Assembly (NCBI GenBank): GCA_017420755.1
Contig: JAFQOG010000029.1
Span: forward strand, 124,001 to 188,000
Direction: 5' to 3'
Length of the DNA stretch: 64,000 nt
From: Clostridia bacterium
GTDB taxonomy: Bacteria > Bacillota > Clostridia > Oscillospirales > CAG-272
Shown here: positions 17,219 through 25,410 of the stretch, piece by piece
Layout of the letters: each line of letters opens with the position of its first letter
Position numbering within the stretch: the first letter of the stretch is position 1
The notes under the pieces: generated by a model
The model's input: only the letters and a program-made list of their open reading frames with translations
Databases searched by the model: none
What the model was told of the DNA's origin: nothing
Program-made: the position numbers and the translations under genes

Positions 17219-18465
17219 TGATTAATCAAATGTACGAAATTGCGAAAGCAAAATATGCTAAGCTTGGCATTGATACCGATGCTGTTATTGAAAGAATGAA
17301 AAAGGTTCCAATCTCCATCCAATGCTGGCAAGGAGATGATGTAAAGGGCTTTGAAAGTAAAGGACCCTTGACAGGTGGTATTCAAACAACCGGTAACTAT
17401 CCCGGAGCTGCTCGCAACATTCCTGAGCTTCAAGCAGACTTTGATGTTGCAGCTTCAATGATCCCCGGAAAGAAAAAACTCAGCCTTCATGCAATTTATC
17501 TTGATAACAAGGGCGAAAATGTTCCAAGAGATCAAATCAAGCCGGAACATTATGATGTTTGGATTAAATGGGCAAAGGAGAAGGGATATGGACTTAATCT
17601 CGACCCAACTTGCTTCTCACATCCACTTTCTGACGATGGCTTTACACTTAGCCATCACGATGAAAAGATTCGTAAGTTTTGGATTGATCATGTTATAGCT
17701 ACAAGAAAGATAGCAGAATACATAGGAAAGGAAATGGGCGAGGTTTGCGCAAGCAACTATTGGATTCCTGATGGATTTAAGGACATTCCTGTTGACAGAA
17801 AGGGATACAGAGAGCGCCTTGAGGACTCGCTTGACCAAATTTTTGCAGTAGAGGTAGATCCTAGATATAATGTTGCCGCTCTTGAAGGAAAGGTGTTCGG
17901 CATAGGTGCTGAGAGCTGTACAATTGGTTCTAATGACTTCTATCTTGGCTATTGCGCTAAAAAGGGTCAATATTTAACTCTTGACGCAGGACATTTCCAT
18001 CCAACAGAATTTATTTCCGATAAAATCAGCACGGCTCTTCAATTCACTCCCGGACTTTTACTCCATGTTTCTCGCCCTGTTAGATGGGATAGTGACCATG
18101 TTGTTATATTTGATGATGAGCTTAAGGCTATTGCACAAGAAATTGTAAGAAGTGGCGAAATGGATAGAATTCATATTGGTCTTGATTTCTTTGATGCAAG
18201 CATTAACAGAATTGCCGCATGGGTAATTGGTGCAAGAAACATTCAAAAGGCGTTACTTTTCGCAATGCTTGAGCCAACAGAGGAGCTTATTAAGTACGAG
18301 CTTGATCTTGATTACACATCTAGACTTGCAGTTCTTGAGGAACTTAAATCAATGCCATTTGAGGCTGTATGGGACAAATATTGTGAGGAATGTGGAGTTC
18401 CTTGTGGTATGGATTGGATTGCAATGGTTAAGGAATACGAAAAGGAAGTTCTTTCTAAGAGATAA
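17218..18465 (+). CDS. rhaA: L-rhamnose isomerase
   Basis: Converts L-rhamnose to L-rhamnulose, the step before RhaB. The 415 residues match the RhaA TIM-barrel family: IQCWQGDDVKGFE near the N terminus, FSHPLSDDGFTLSHHD, the metal-binding segments NYWIPDGFKDIPVDR and LDAGHFHPTEFISDK, and HVSRPVRWDSDHVV. It is translationally coupled to rhaB. Other-frame open stretches inside it are shadows. Confidence 0.96.
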   Translation: MINQMYEIAKAKYAKLGIDTDAVIERMKKVPISIQCWQGDDVKGFESKGPLTGGIQTTGNYPGAARNIPELQADFDVAASMIPGKKKLSLHAIYLDNKGENVPRDQIKPEHYDVWIKWAKEKGYGLNLDPTCFSHPLSDDGFTLSHHDEKIRKFWIDHVIATRKIAEYIGKEMGEVCASNYWIPDGFKDIPVDRKGYRERLEDSLDQIFAVEVDPRYNVAALEGKVFGIGAESCTIGSNDFYLGYCAKKGQYLTLDAGHFHPTEFISDKISTALQFTPGLLLHVSRPVRWDSDHVVIFDDELKAIAQEIVRSGEMDRIHIGLDFFDASINRIAAWVIGARNIQKALLFAMLEPTEELIKYELDLDYTSRLAVLEELKSMPFEAVWDKYCEECGVPCGMDWIAMVKEYEKEVLSKR

Positions 18466-18534
18466 TGGCACACCAATTGCAAAATTACTGTTATAAAATT
18501 TAACATTTCTATTATCGAAAATTTGGGGGTTTAT

Positions 18535-19671
18535 ATGAACGAGAATTGTTACGGAGAATTGAAGGTTATTGGCATGAGAGGCTGCGAGGAATTCGCAAAT
18601 CAGGTTGATTACTATCTCAAAAAATGGAGAAATAGCGAGTCAACATTTATAGCCGACGCTCATTGCCCTAGATTTGGCTCTGGAGAAGCAAAGGCTCTAA
18701 TTAACGAGTCAATGAGAGGACTTGACCTTTATATTATTTCCGATTGCTTCAATTATGGGGTAACCTATAAAATGTACGGCATGCAGGTGCCAATGAGTCC
18801 TGACGATCATTTTCAGGATTTAAAGAGAATAATTGCCGCAACAGGCGGAAAAACAAGAAGAATTTCCGTTATTATGCCAATGCTTTATGAGGGAAGACAA
18901 CACAAGAGAAGCGCAAGAGAATCTCTTGACTGTGCATTAGCTCTAAGAGAGCTTACAAGTATGGGTGTTACAAACATAATTACCTTTGATGCTCACGATC
19001 CTCGTGTTCAAAACGCTATTCCTTTGAACGGCTTTGACAGTGTAAGGCCTACATATCAAATGCTCAAGGCTCTTGTTAAAAATGTGCCTGATATTAAGCT
19101 TGACAAGGATAATCTTATGGTTATCTCTCCTGATGAGGGGGCTATAGGAAGAGCAATGTATATTGCATCGGTTGTTGGAATAGAGCTTGGAATGTTCTAT
19201 AAGAGAAGAAACTACTCTATAATTATTGATGGAAAGAATCCTATCGAGGCTCACGAATATCTCGGCAAGGATCTTCATGGTAAGGATGTTATCGTTGTTG
19301 ACGATATGATTTCTTCTGGTGATTCTATGATAGATGTTGCACTTCAGCTCAAGCAAAGAGGTGCAAAGAGAGTATTTGTATTCTCAACCTTCTCGCTTTT
19401 CTGTAATGGTCTTGAAAAGTTTGACAAGGCATATGCTGATGGAATTGTTGATAAGATTTTCTCAACAAATCTTACATATCATACTCCTGAAATCCTTTCA
19501 AGAGAGTGGTATTGCGATGTAAATATGAGCAAGTATGTTTCTTATATTATTGATACTCTTAATAAGGATGCGTCTATTAGCGATCTTCTTAACCCCGTTA
19601 AGAAAATCCATACATTGCTTGATAAATTTAATTCTACTGGTTCTACCGATTTTGAAGAAGACGAAAATTAA
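18535..19671 (+). CDS. Ribose-phosphate pyrophosphokinase, long-form variant
   Basis: Makes PRPP from ribose 5-phosphate and ATP for purine, pyrimidine, His and Trp synthesis. The C-terminal PRPP-binding loop VVDDMISSGDSM and the type-I phosphoribosyltransferase fold are clear, as are ADAHCPRFGSGEAK and FDAHDPRVQ. At 378 residues it is about 60 longer than the usual 310-320, and the flexible-loop region is divergent (PMLYEGRQHKRSARES). This long form occurs in Clostridia, sometimes alongside a classical Prs; whether it is the only copy here cannot be seen. GGGGGT precedes the ATG at 18535. It is followed closely by argS. Confidence 0.85.
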   Translation: MNENCYGELKVIGMRGCEEFANQVDYYLKKWRNSESTFIADAHCPRFGSGEAKALINESMRGLDLYIISDCFNYGVTYKMYGMQVPMSPDDHFQDLKRIIAATGGKTRRISVIMPMLYEGRQHKRSARESLDCALALRELTSMGVTNIITFDAHDPRVQNAIPLNGFDSVRPTYQMLKALVKNVPDIKLDKDNLMVISPDEGAIGRAMYIASVVGIELGMFYKRRNYSIIIDGKNPIEAHEYLGKDLHGKDVIVVDDMISSGDSMIDVALQLKQRGAKRVFVFSTFSLFCNGLEKFDKAYADGIVDKIFSTNLTYHTPEILSREWYCDVNMSKYVSYIIDTLNKDASISDLLNPVKKIHTLLDKFNSTGSTDFEEDEN

Positions 19672-19682
19672 GGAAAACTCAA

Positions 19683-21398
19683 ATGAATAATTTTAAAAAT
19701 ACAGTAGCCAGTGATTTGCTTTCATGCATTTCGGGGCTTGCTGGTGATATCACACTAACAAAAGATGACATTTTGGGTATGTTTGAATATCCACCCGATT
19801 CTTCTCTTGGAGATATCGCTTTTCCTTGCTTTAAGCTAAGCAGGATTTTAAGAAAAGCGCCACCTGTTATTGCTCAGGAAATATCTGCAAGCTTTAAATC
19901 AGAGCTTGTTTCCAAAGTGGAAGCGGTTAATGGTTACTTGAATATATTTGTTTCAAATGATTATCTAATAAAGAATGTTCTTTTAAGAATAGAAGAAGAG
20001 GGAGAGCAATATGGCTCTGATGGCTCAGGCAAAGGAAAGGTTGCTGTTTTTGACTATTCATCTCCTAATGTTGCTAAGCCATTCCATATAGGACATCTTG
20101 GAACTACAATTATTGGACATTCACTAAAAATGCTTCACAAATTTCAAGGCTACGATTGTGTTGGCATAAACTATCTTGGCGACTGGGGAACTCAGTTTGG
20201 AAAGCTTATAGTAGCTTATAATCTTTGGGGAGATAAGGCGAAAATCGAGGAAGGTGGAGTTGACGAGCTTGTAGCTCTTTATGTAAAATTCCATGAGGAA
20301 GCCGAAAATGACGATTCTCTCAATCAAAGGGCAAGAGAAGAATTTACTAAGCTCGAGCATCACGACGAAACCAATATAGGACTTTGGAAGTGGTTTGTTG
20401 AGCTAAGTCTTGCCGAATATCAAAAGACCTACAAGCAATTAGGCATTGAATTTGATAGCTACAAGGGTGAAAGCTTCTATACCGATAAAATGCCCGCACA
20501 AATTCAAGTTTTAAGGGATAAAAATCTTTTAAAGATTGACGATGGTGCTTCAATTGTAGATTTGAGCGAATATAACATGCCTCCTTGCTTGATTCTTAAG
20601 CGTGATGGCTCAACTTTATATCCAACAAGAGATATTGCCGCAGCAGTTTATCGTAAGCAAACCTACAATTTTGATAAATGTATTTATGTTACATCTGCCG
20701 GACAAAGCTTGCATTTTGCACAATGGTTTAAGGTTGTTGAGCTTATGGGCTATGATTGGCATGATAAGCTGGTTCATGTGCCGTATGGTACAGTTAGCAT
20801 TAACAATGAAAAGCTTGCAACTAGAACCGGAAATGTTATTTTGTTAAAGGATCTATTTGCAACTGCTATCGAAAAGGTAAATGAAATAATGAACGAAAAA
20901 AACCCCAATCTTCCTAACAGGGCAGAAATTGCTGAGGCGGTGGGAGTTGGTTCTGTAATTTTCTACTACCTTTACAATAATAGAATTAAGGATATTAATT
21001 TTGTTATGAGTGATGCGTTAAGCTTTGAGGGTAATACAGGTCCTTATGCTCAATATACTTATGCGCGTACATTTGGAATTCTTGAAAAGGCGGGAGATTT
21101 AAATTACAACGCTACCGAGCCTGTGATCACATCTTCCGAGGAAGCGGAGTTGTTGAAGGTTCTCTCTAAATTCAATGAGGCTGTTAAGAGCGCCATTAAG
21201 GAATACGAGCCATCTGTTATTACAAGATATATAATTGATGTATGCTCAGCCTTTAATAAGTTCTATCACAACTGTCAAATAGTATCAGCTGAGGATGAGA
21301 TAGTAAGAAATACAAGAGTTCGTCTAACTGCAGCTACAAAAACTGTTCTTGGATCTGCCTTTGAGCTTATTTGCTTAAAGAAAACGGAAAAAATTTAA
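19683..21398 (+). CDS. argS: Arginyl-tRNA synthetase
   Basis: Class I aminoacyl-tRNA synthetase of 571 residues. The N-terminal Add-1 domain (about 1-110) for D-loop recognition is followed by SSPNVAKPFHIGHLGTTIIGHS with the HIGH signature (about residue 138). SINNEKLATRTGNVILL takes the place of a classical KMSKS motif, as is normal for ArgRS. The DALR anticodon-binding domain lies at the C terminus. RBS AAGGAAAA is seven bases upstream. It lies between prs and yebC with short gaps, in the same direction. Confidence 0.96.
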   Translation: MNNFKNTVASDLLSCISGLAGDITLTKDDILGMFEYPPDSSLGDIAFPCFKLSRILRKAPPVIAQEISASFKSELVSKVEAVNGYLNIFVSNDYLIKNVLLRIEEEGEQYGSDGSGKGKVAVFDYSSPNVAKPFHIGHLGTTIIGHSLKMLHKFQGYDCVGINYLGDWGTQFGKLIVAYNLWGDKAKIEEGGVDELVALYVKFHEEAENDDSLNQRAREEFTKLEHHDETNIGLWKWFVELSLAEYQKTYKQLGIEFDSYKGESFYTDKMPAQIQVLRDKNLLKIDDGASIVDLSEYNMPPCLILKRDGSTLYPTRDIAAAVYRKQTYNFDKCIYVTSAGQSLHFAQWFKVVELMGYDWHDKLVHVPYGTVSINNEKLATRTGNVILLKDLFATAIEKVNEIMNEKNPNLPNRAEIAEAVGVGSVIFYYLYNNRIKDINFVMSDALSFEGNTGPYAQYTYARTFGILEKAGDLNYNATEPVITSSEEAELLKVLSKFNEAVKSAIKEYEPSVITRYIIDVCSAFNKFYHNCQIVSAEDEIVRNTRVRLTAATKTVLGSAFELICLKKTEKI

Positions 21399-21414
21399 TT
21401 ATTACGAGGTTATT

Positions 21415-22143
21415 ATGTCAGGACATAGCAAATGGAAAAATATAATGCACAAAAAAGAGAAGACTGATGCTCAAAGAGCTAAAATCTTCACAAAAATCGG
21501 TAAGGAGATTTCTATCGCTGTAAAAACAGGTGGTCCAGATCCTACGGTTAACGCTAAGCTAGCAGCTCTTATTGCTAAGGCTAAGGCTAATAATGTTCCT
21601 AATGATAATATTGAAAGAACAATTAAAAGAGCTAGCTCCTCTGACGCAGCAAACCTTGAGGAAATGAGATACGAGGGATACGGTCCCGGTGGAGTTGCTG
21701 TTATGGTTACTGCCGCAACCGACAATACCAATCGTACAACTCCTGAAATTCGTTCGTATTTTAGCAAATATAAGGGAAATCTTGGAACTACCGGTTGCGT
21801 TGGTTATCTTTTCGAGGATAAGGGCGTAATTGTTATTTCTATGGAAGAAGGATATGATGAGGATGCACTAATGGAGGCTTCGCTTGAGGCCGGTGCTGCC
21901 GATTTTATCGCTGATGACGAGGCTTATATCGTTTATACCGAGGATAGCGACCTTGAGGCTGTTGCAAAGGCTCTTGAGGATGCGGGCTTTAAGTATGTAT
22001 CTGCCGAGCATGATAAAATCCCTTCAACTTATGTTACCCTTGATTCAGAGGATGATATTAAATATATGAACCTTCTAATTGAGCATCTTGAGGATAACGA
22101 TGATGTTACTGAGGTATATCATAACTGGGAAAATTGCGACTAA
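21415..22143 (+). CDS. yebC: YebC/PmpR family protein
   Basis: A 242-residue protein starting MSGHSKWKNIMHKKEKTDAQRAK, with the conserved RYEGYGPGG and the acidic C-terminal domains (many Glu/Asp). YebC/PmpR proteins were annotated as transcriptional regulators; recent work on relatives links some to easing ribosome stalling at proline stretches. It sits 14 bases after argS and ends at a terminator. Confidence 0.93.
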   Translation: MSGHSKWKNIMHKKEKTDAQRAKIFTKIGKEISIAVKTGGPDPTVNAKLAALIAKAKANNVPNDNIERTIKRASSSDAANLEEMRYEGYGPGGVAVMVTAATDNTNRTTPEIRSYFSKYKGNLGTTGCVGYLFEDKGVIVISMEEGYDEDALMEASLEAGAADFIADDEAYIVYTEDSDLEAVAKALEDAGFKYVSAEHDKIPSTYVTLDSEDDIKYMNLLIEHLEDNDDVTEVYHNWENCD

Positions 22144-22144
22144 C

Positions 22145-22177
22145 TAAAAAATTGGGCTTACAAAGCCCAATTTTTAT
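22145..22177 (+). terminator. Terminator after yebC
   Basis: AAAAATTGGGCTT pairs with AAGCCCAATTTTT; tail of T. Confidence 0.9.
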
Positions 22178-22200
22178 TTAACCTATTTTGTGAACACTTA

Positions 22201-22215
22201 TTTCACAATGTGAAA
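22201..22215. promoter_or_regulatory. Palindrome upstream of the XRE gene promoter, candidate operator
   Basis: A perfect inverted repeat, TTTCACA-A-TGTGAAA, ends 12 bases before the -35 of the XRE gene. It could be an operator for the XRE regulator or another factor; there is no direct evidence. Confidence 0.45.
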
Positions 22216-22227
22216 TTAGAGCTTCAC

Positions 22228-22256
22228 TTTACAAGAACAATCAAAAGTTGTATAAT
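22228..22256 (+). promoter_or_regulatory. Promoter of the XRE-membrane regulator gene
   Basis: TTTACA (22228-22233), 17-base spacer, TATAAT (22251-22256); the start codon follows 25 bases later. Confidence 0.75.
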
Positions 22257-22281
22257 AAAGATACACTTAGGAGGTGATGGT

Positions 22282-22755
22282 ATGCTTTTTAAAGATAAAT
22301 TGAAAAAATTTAGAACCGATAACTCAATTACTCAAGAGGAGCTCGCAGAAAAATTGTTTGTTTCTCGCACACTTATATCAAAATGGGAAAACGGGGTGAT
22401 TTATCCGTCCTCTGAAAATATGAAAAAGCTAGCAATTCTTATGAATGTTGAAATTGATTATTTACTTAGTGCAGAGGAGGCTAAAATGCTTACCTTAGAT
22501 ACTAGCTCTAGAAATGAAATTTCCACAGCGCAAAAGATATTATATATTATTTCGTTAATTTTGTTTGTAGCAGGAATGACACTTTTAATTGTTGGGCTTG
22601 TTTTCCCACGGGATTTAACAAGGCCTAGTGATATTTATAATTCGGTAAATACAATTACCGTAATTTGCTTTGTAATTAAGTTACTTGGAATGATTATGAG
22701 TATTATAGGAGCTTTAATTTTTGCGATAACCACCTTTTTAAAAAGAAAATCTTAA
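22282..22755 (+). CDS. Membrane-anchored XRE-family transcriptional regulator
   Basis: A 157-residue protein. An N-terminal helix-turn-helix (about residues 4-60; ITQEELAEKLFVSRTLISKWENGVIYPS) is of the XRE/Cro type. It is followed by a linker and two membrane segments (about 78-100 and 122-148). Such HTH-membrane regulators are common in Clostridia and may link a membrane signal to transcription. AGGAGGTGATGG immediately upstream fixes the ATG at 22282. It lies in its own transcript, between terminators. Confidence 0.85.
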   Translation: MLFKDKLKKFRTDNSITQEELAEKLFVSRTLISKWENGVIYPSSENMKKLAILMNVEIDYLLSAEEAKMLTLDTSSRNEISTAQKILYIISLILFVAGMTLLIVGLVFPRDLTRPSDIYNSVNTITVICFVIKLLGMIMSIIGALIFAITTFLKRKS

Positions 22756-22783
22756 AAAGACGAGAATTTCTCGTCTTTTTTTA
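22754..22783 (+). terminator. Terminator after the XRE gene
   Basis: AAAAAGACGAGAA pairs with TTCTCGTCTTTTT; T tail. Confidence 0.9.
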
Positions 22784-22795
22784 GACAAAAATATT

Positions 22796-22825
22796 GCCGA
22801 TTAATTTTAAAAAGCTACCGATTAG
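22796..22825 (+). promoter_or_regulatory. Candidate LytTR direct-repeat operator
   Basis: GCCGATTAA (about 22796-22804) and ACCGATTAG (22817-22825) lie 21 bases apart start to start, two helical turns. This spacing and the ACCGNTNAG-like core fit the direct repeats bound by LytTR domains. They sit just upstream of a promoter for a LytTR gene, implying autoregulation. Confidence 0.55.
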
Positions 22826-22835
22826 TTAAAAAGCC

Positions 22836-22863
22836 TTGAAAAAAGTTCAAAAATAATTAAAAT
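22836..22863 (+). promoter_or_regulatory. Promoter of the LytTR-DUF3021 pair
   Basis: TTGAAA (22836-22841), 16-base spacer, TAAAAT (22858-22863). It begins 11 bases downstream of the LytTR repeats. Confidence 0.5.
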
Positions 22864-22885
22864 ATTAATTAAGGAGGCGAGGAAA

Positions 22886-23317
22886 ATGAAATGTACAACT
22901 ATTCTAAATGAAGATAGGGAAGAAGAGGTCTTGATATATACTCATAGTAGAACGGAATTGGTTTCTGAAATAGAGAGGCTTTGCTCAAATAATTCTCTAG
23001 ATTTAATAGGCTTTAAGAAAAAGAGCATAATCAAATTATCAGTAAGCGATGTTTTTTGCTTTGTAGTTGAGGATAATAAGATTTTTGCAACATTGGAAAA
23101 TGATAAAATTTTAATAAAAAGACGCTTATATGAGATTGAAGAAATTTTAGATAGTAGCTTTGTAAAAATTAATCAATCGTGCATTGTAAATATTAAGAAA
23201 ATAGATAGATTTGACGCATCTTTTTCGGGTGCGCTCATGGTAACTCTAAAAAATGGATATAGGGATTATGTTTCTCGCAGACAGCTTAAATTTGTTAAGG
23301 AAAGGATAGGTTTTTAA
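22886..23317 (+). CDS. LytTR-domain DNA-binding protein
   Basis: A 143-residue transcription factor without a receiver domain. The C-terminal LytTR domain (about residues 42-140) shows VFCFVVEDNKIF, IKRRLYEIEEIL, FVKINQSCIVNIKKID and the closing SRRQLKFVKERIGF. The gene is two bases before a DUF3021 membrane protein. This pairing is known from LytTR regulatory systems, where the membrane protein holds the regulator inactive. AAGGAGG precedes the ATG. A direct-repeat candidate operator is upstream. Confidence 0.88.
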   Translation: MKCTTILNEDREEEVLIYTHSRTELVSEIERLCSNNSLDLIGFKKKSIIKLSVSDVFCFVVEDNKIFATLENDKILIKRRLYEIEEILDSSFVKINQSCIVNIKKIDRFDASFSGALMVTLKNGYRDYVSRRQLKFVKERIGF

Positions 23318-23318
23318 T

Positions 23319-23738
23319 ATGAATAAATATTTAAAAGAGTTTCTTCTTAGAGGATTGATTTTTGGTGGATTTGGTCCAATTATTGCAGGGATAGTATTTT
23401 TAAGCATATCTTTTTCAACTGATGATTTTACTCTTGGTGGTCCACAGGTCTGTCTTGTGATTGTTTCAACTTATATTTTAGCGTTTGTTCATGCCGGGGT
23501 TAGTATTTTTAATCAAATAGAAAATTGGCCTATCGCTAAATCACTTTTGTGTCATATGGGAAGCTTGTATATTGTATATGTTTTATGTTATCTTGTGAAT
23601 TCATGGATTCCATTAAAAATTAGTATAATATTAATTTTTACAGCAATTTTTGTAGTGGCGTATCTTTTAATATGGCTCGTGGTATTTCTTTCGATTAAGG
23701 CAACTAGCAAGAGAATTAATGCAAGATTAGAAAAATGA
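23319..23738 (+). CDS. DUF3021 four-helix membrane protein, LytTR partner
   Basis: A 139-residue protein with four predicted membrane segments (about 11-31, 43-64, 72-92, 100-126) and a basic C terminus, matching DUF3021. Located directly after the LytTR gene; by analogy it acts as its membrane-bound inhibitor or sensor. The signal sensed is unknown. The shared terminator with manA follows. Confidence 0.8.
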   Translation: MNKYLKEFLLRGLIFGGFGPIIAGIVFLSISFSTDDFTLGGPQVCLVIVSTYILAFVHAGVSIFNQIENWPIAKSLLCHMGSLYIVYVLCYLVNSWIPLKISIILIFTAIFVVAYLLIWLVVFLSIKATSKRINARLEK

Positions 23739-23768
23739 AAATAGCCTGTTTTAAACAGGCTATTTTTT
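23736..23768. terminator. Bidirectional terminator between DUF3021 gene and manA
   Basis: AAAATAGCCTGTTT pairs with AAACAGGCTATTTT; A and T runs on either side serve both convergent genes. Confidence 0.9.
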
Positions 23769-24717
23769 AAATTCTTGAAACGATGATTTCTACATTTCCA
23801 CTAACTGAATATGCGCCAATTCCGGCAGGAACAAAGTAGCTATCTCCCTTGCAAAGAGAGAATTTCTCACCTTGATATTCAATTTCTCCCACGCCATCAA
23901 GGCAGAGAATAGAATTGAAACTTTCGGCATTTGTCGAAAACTCGCAAGGCTTATCAATAAAGAACTTTTCAACATTAAAGAATTCACAAGATGCGAGCAA
24001 ATTGTCATTTTTGGCATTTGCAGAAAATCTTATTTTATCAATTTCAGCCTCGCTTCTGTTAACGATTACATTGAGAGCATCCTCTACATGAAGCTCTCGT
24101 GGTTTTCCGTCCTTTCCAAGACGATTGTAGTCATAAACACGATATGTAATGTTAGAGTTTTGTTGGATTTCAGCTAGCAAAATTCCAGCGCCAATTGCGT
24201 GAACAAGACCCGATGGAATGAAAAATACATCGCCCTTTTTTACACTAACAAAATTAAGCTGTTCTTCAACTGTTCCATTTTTAATAGCCTCTCGTAATGT
24301 TTCGGTGGAGCATCCTGGCTTTAAGCCATAAACTAATTTTGCGTCAGGCTTAGCATCGATGATATACCACATTTCAGTTTTTCCAAGGCTATTGGCCTTT
24401 TCCATTGCATATGCATCATCAGGGTGAACCTGAATTGAAAGATTGTCCTCGGCATCGATAAATTTAATCAATAATGGGAAACGATCAAGGGCTTTATTTG
24501 TAACAACTTCAAAACCATTTTTTTCAATATATTCTTGCATAGTAAGACCATCAAATTCGCCACCGATGATTGTATTCATTCCATCATCACGAACAGTTAG
24601 CTCCCAGCTTTCAGCAATGTTATTTAAGCTAGAAATCTTGTTATAATCAGTTTTTAATCTATTTCCACCCCAAATAATCTCTTTAAAAATAGGTTGAACC
24701 TTAATTGGCTTTAACAT
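23767..24717 (-). CDS. manA: Mannose-6-phosphate isomerase, class I
   Basis: Interconverts fructose 6-phosphate and mannose 6-phosphate. A short (316-residue) zinc-dependent cupin enzyme: IKFIDAEDNLSIQVHPDD holds metal ligands (Gln/His), KTEMWYIIDAKPDAKLVYG follows, and FIPSGLVHAIGAGILLAEIQ with TYRVYDYNR are the class I signatures. It is transcribed alone, with GGAGC upstream of the ATG and its own promoter. Confidence 0.94.
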   Translation of the reverse strand: MLKPIKVQPIFKEIIWGGNRLKTDYNKISSLNNIAESWELTVRDDGMNTIIGGEFDGLTMQEYIEKNGFEVVTNKALDRFPLLIKFIDAEDNLSIQVHPDDAYAMEKANSLGKTEMWYIIDAKPDAKLVYGLKPGCSTETLREAIKNGTVEEQLNFVSVKKGDVFFIPSGLVHAIGAGILLAEIQQNSNITYRVYDYNRLGKDGKPRELHVEDALNVIVNRSEAEIDKIRFSANAKNDNLLASCEFFNVEKFFIDKPCEFSTNAESFNSILCLDGVGEIEYQGEKFSLCKGDSYFVPAGIGAYSVSGNVEIIVSRI

Positions 24718-24755
24718 AATAAACGCTCCTAAAATAAATTATTTTTAACACTTTA

Positions 24756-24784
24756 ATTTTAATATAAAAGAGAAGAAAAGTCAA
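24756..24784 (-). promoter_or_regulatory. Promoter of manA
   Basis: On the minus strand: TTGACT (24784-24779), 17-base spacer, TAAAAT (24761-24756). Confidence 0.6.
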
Positions 24785-24787
24785 TAG

Positions 24788-24817
24788 AAAAAACAAAAAG
24801 CGGAGAATATCTCCGCC
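24788..24817 (-). terminator. Terminator after khpA
   Basis: Minus strand: GCGGAGA-TA-TTCTCCGC followed by TTTTTGTTTTTT. Confidence 0.85.
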
Positions 24818-24821
24818 TTTG

Positions 24822-25058
24822 TTATTTAATTTCTACCGTAACCTTTTTGTCGTCAAGCTTTGCGACAGTTTTGATTATGGTGCGTATAGCCTTAGCAATC
24901 TTTCCGCGCTTGCCAATTACCATTCCCATGTCCTCTTCGGCAACATTTAATGTCAAAACAATTTCATTGCCTTCGGTATGCTCGGTAACAACAACCTTGT
25001 CGGGATTATCAACAATAGATTTAACCATATTGCTAAGGATCGTGCTAAAGTCTTGCAT
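24822..25058 (-). CDS. khpA: KH-domain RNA-binding protein KhpA
   Basis: A 78-residue protein that is a single KH domain, with GMVIGKRGKIAKAIRTIIK as the GxxG RNA-binding element. KhpA (YlqC) pairs with KhpB in Gram-positive bacteria and affects cell division and sRNA/mRNA stability. It comes right after rpsP, as in Bacillus. The ATG at 25058 has better spacing from AGGG than an in-frame GTG at 25064. It closes the ylxM-ffh-rpsP-khpA operon here; rimM and trmD, which often follow, are absent. Confidence 0.92.
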   Translation of the reverse strand: MQDFSTILSNMVKSIVDNPDKVVVTEHTEGNEIVLTLNVAEEDMGMVIGKRGKIAKAIRTIIKTVAKLDDKKVTVEIK

Positions 25059-25106
25059 GTGCACACCCTGATTATTCGTAAATAATCACCTTTCCTTAAG
25101 TTGAGA

Positions 25107-25352
25107 TTATTTTACGATACCGCTCTTTTTAAGAAGAGCTCTTACAGTTTCAGTAGGCTGAGCGCCATCGTTTAGCCACTTTGTAGCCTTTTCGCTGTCA
25201 ATCTTGATTTCAGCTGGATCTCTCAAAGGATTGTAGTAACCGATTTCGTCGATAAACTTACCATCTCTTGGTGATCTTTCATCTGCTACGATTACGCGAT
25301 AGAAAGGAGCCTTCTTTGCGCCCATTCTTCTAAGTCTGATTTTTACTGCCAT
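25107..25352 (-). CDS. rpsP: 30S ribosomal protein S16
   Basis: An 81-residue bS16 protein: [30 protein letters not shown] and the conserved IGYYNPL are clear. Structural component of the small subunit. GGAGG upstream of the ATG. Lies between ffh and khpA in the same operon. Confidence 0.97.
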   Translation of the reverse strand: MAVKIRLRRMGAKKAPFYRVIVADERSPRDGKFIDEIGYYNPLRDPAEIKIDSEKATKWLNDGAQPTETVRALLKKSGIVK

Positions 25353-25410
25353 TGTTAAATTCCTCCATATGAATTATTTTTTATTTCTTTTTTATCTAAA
25401 AATCCGTAAA

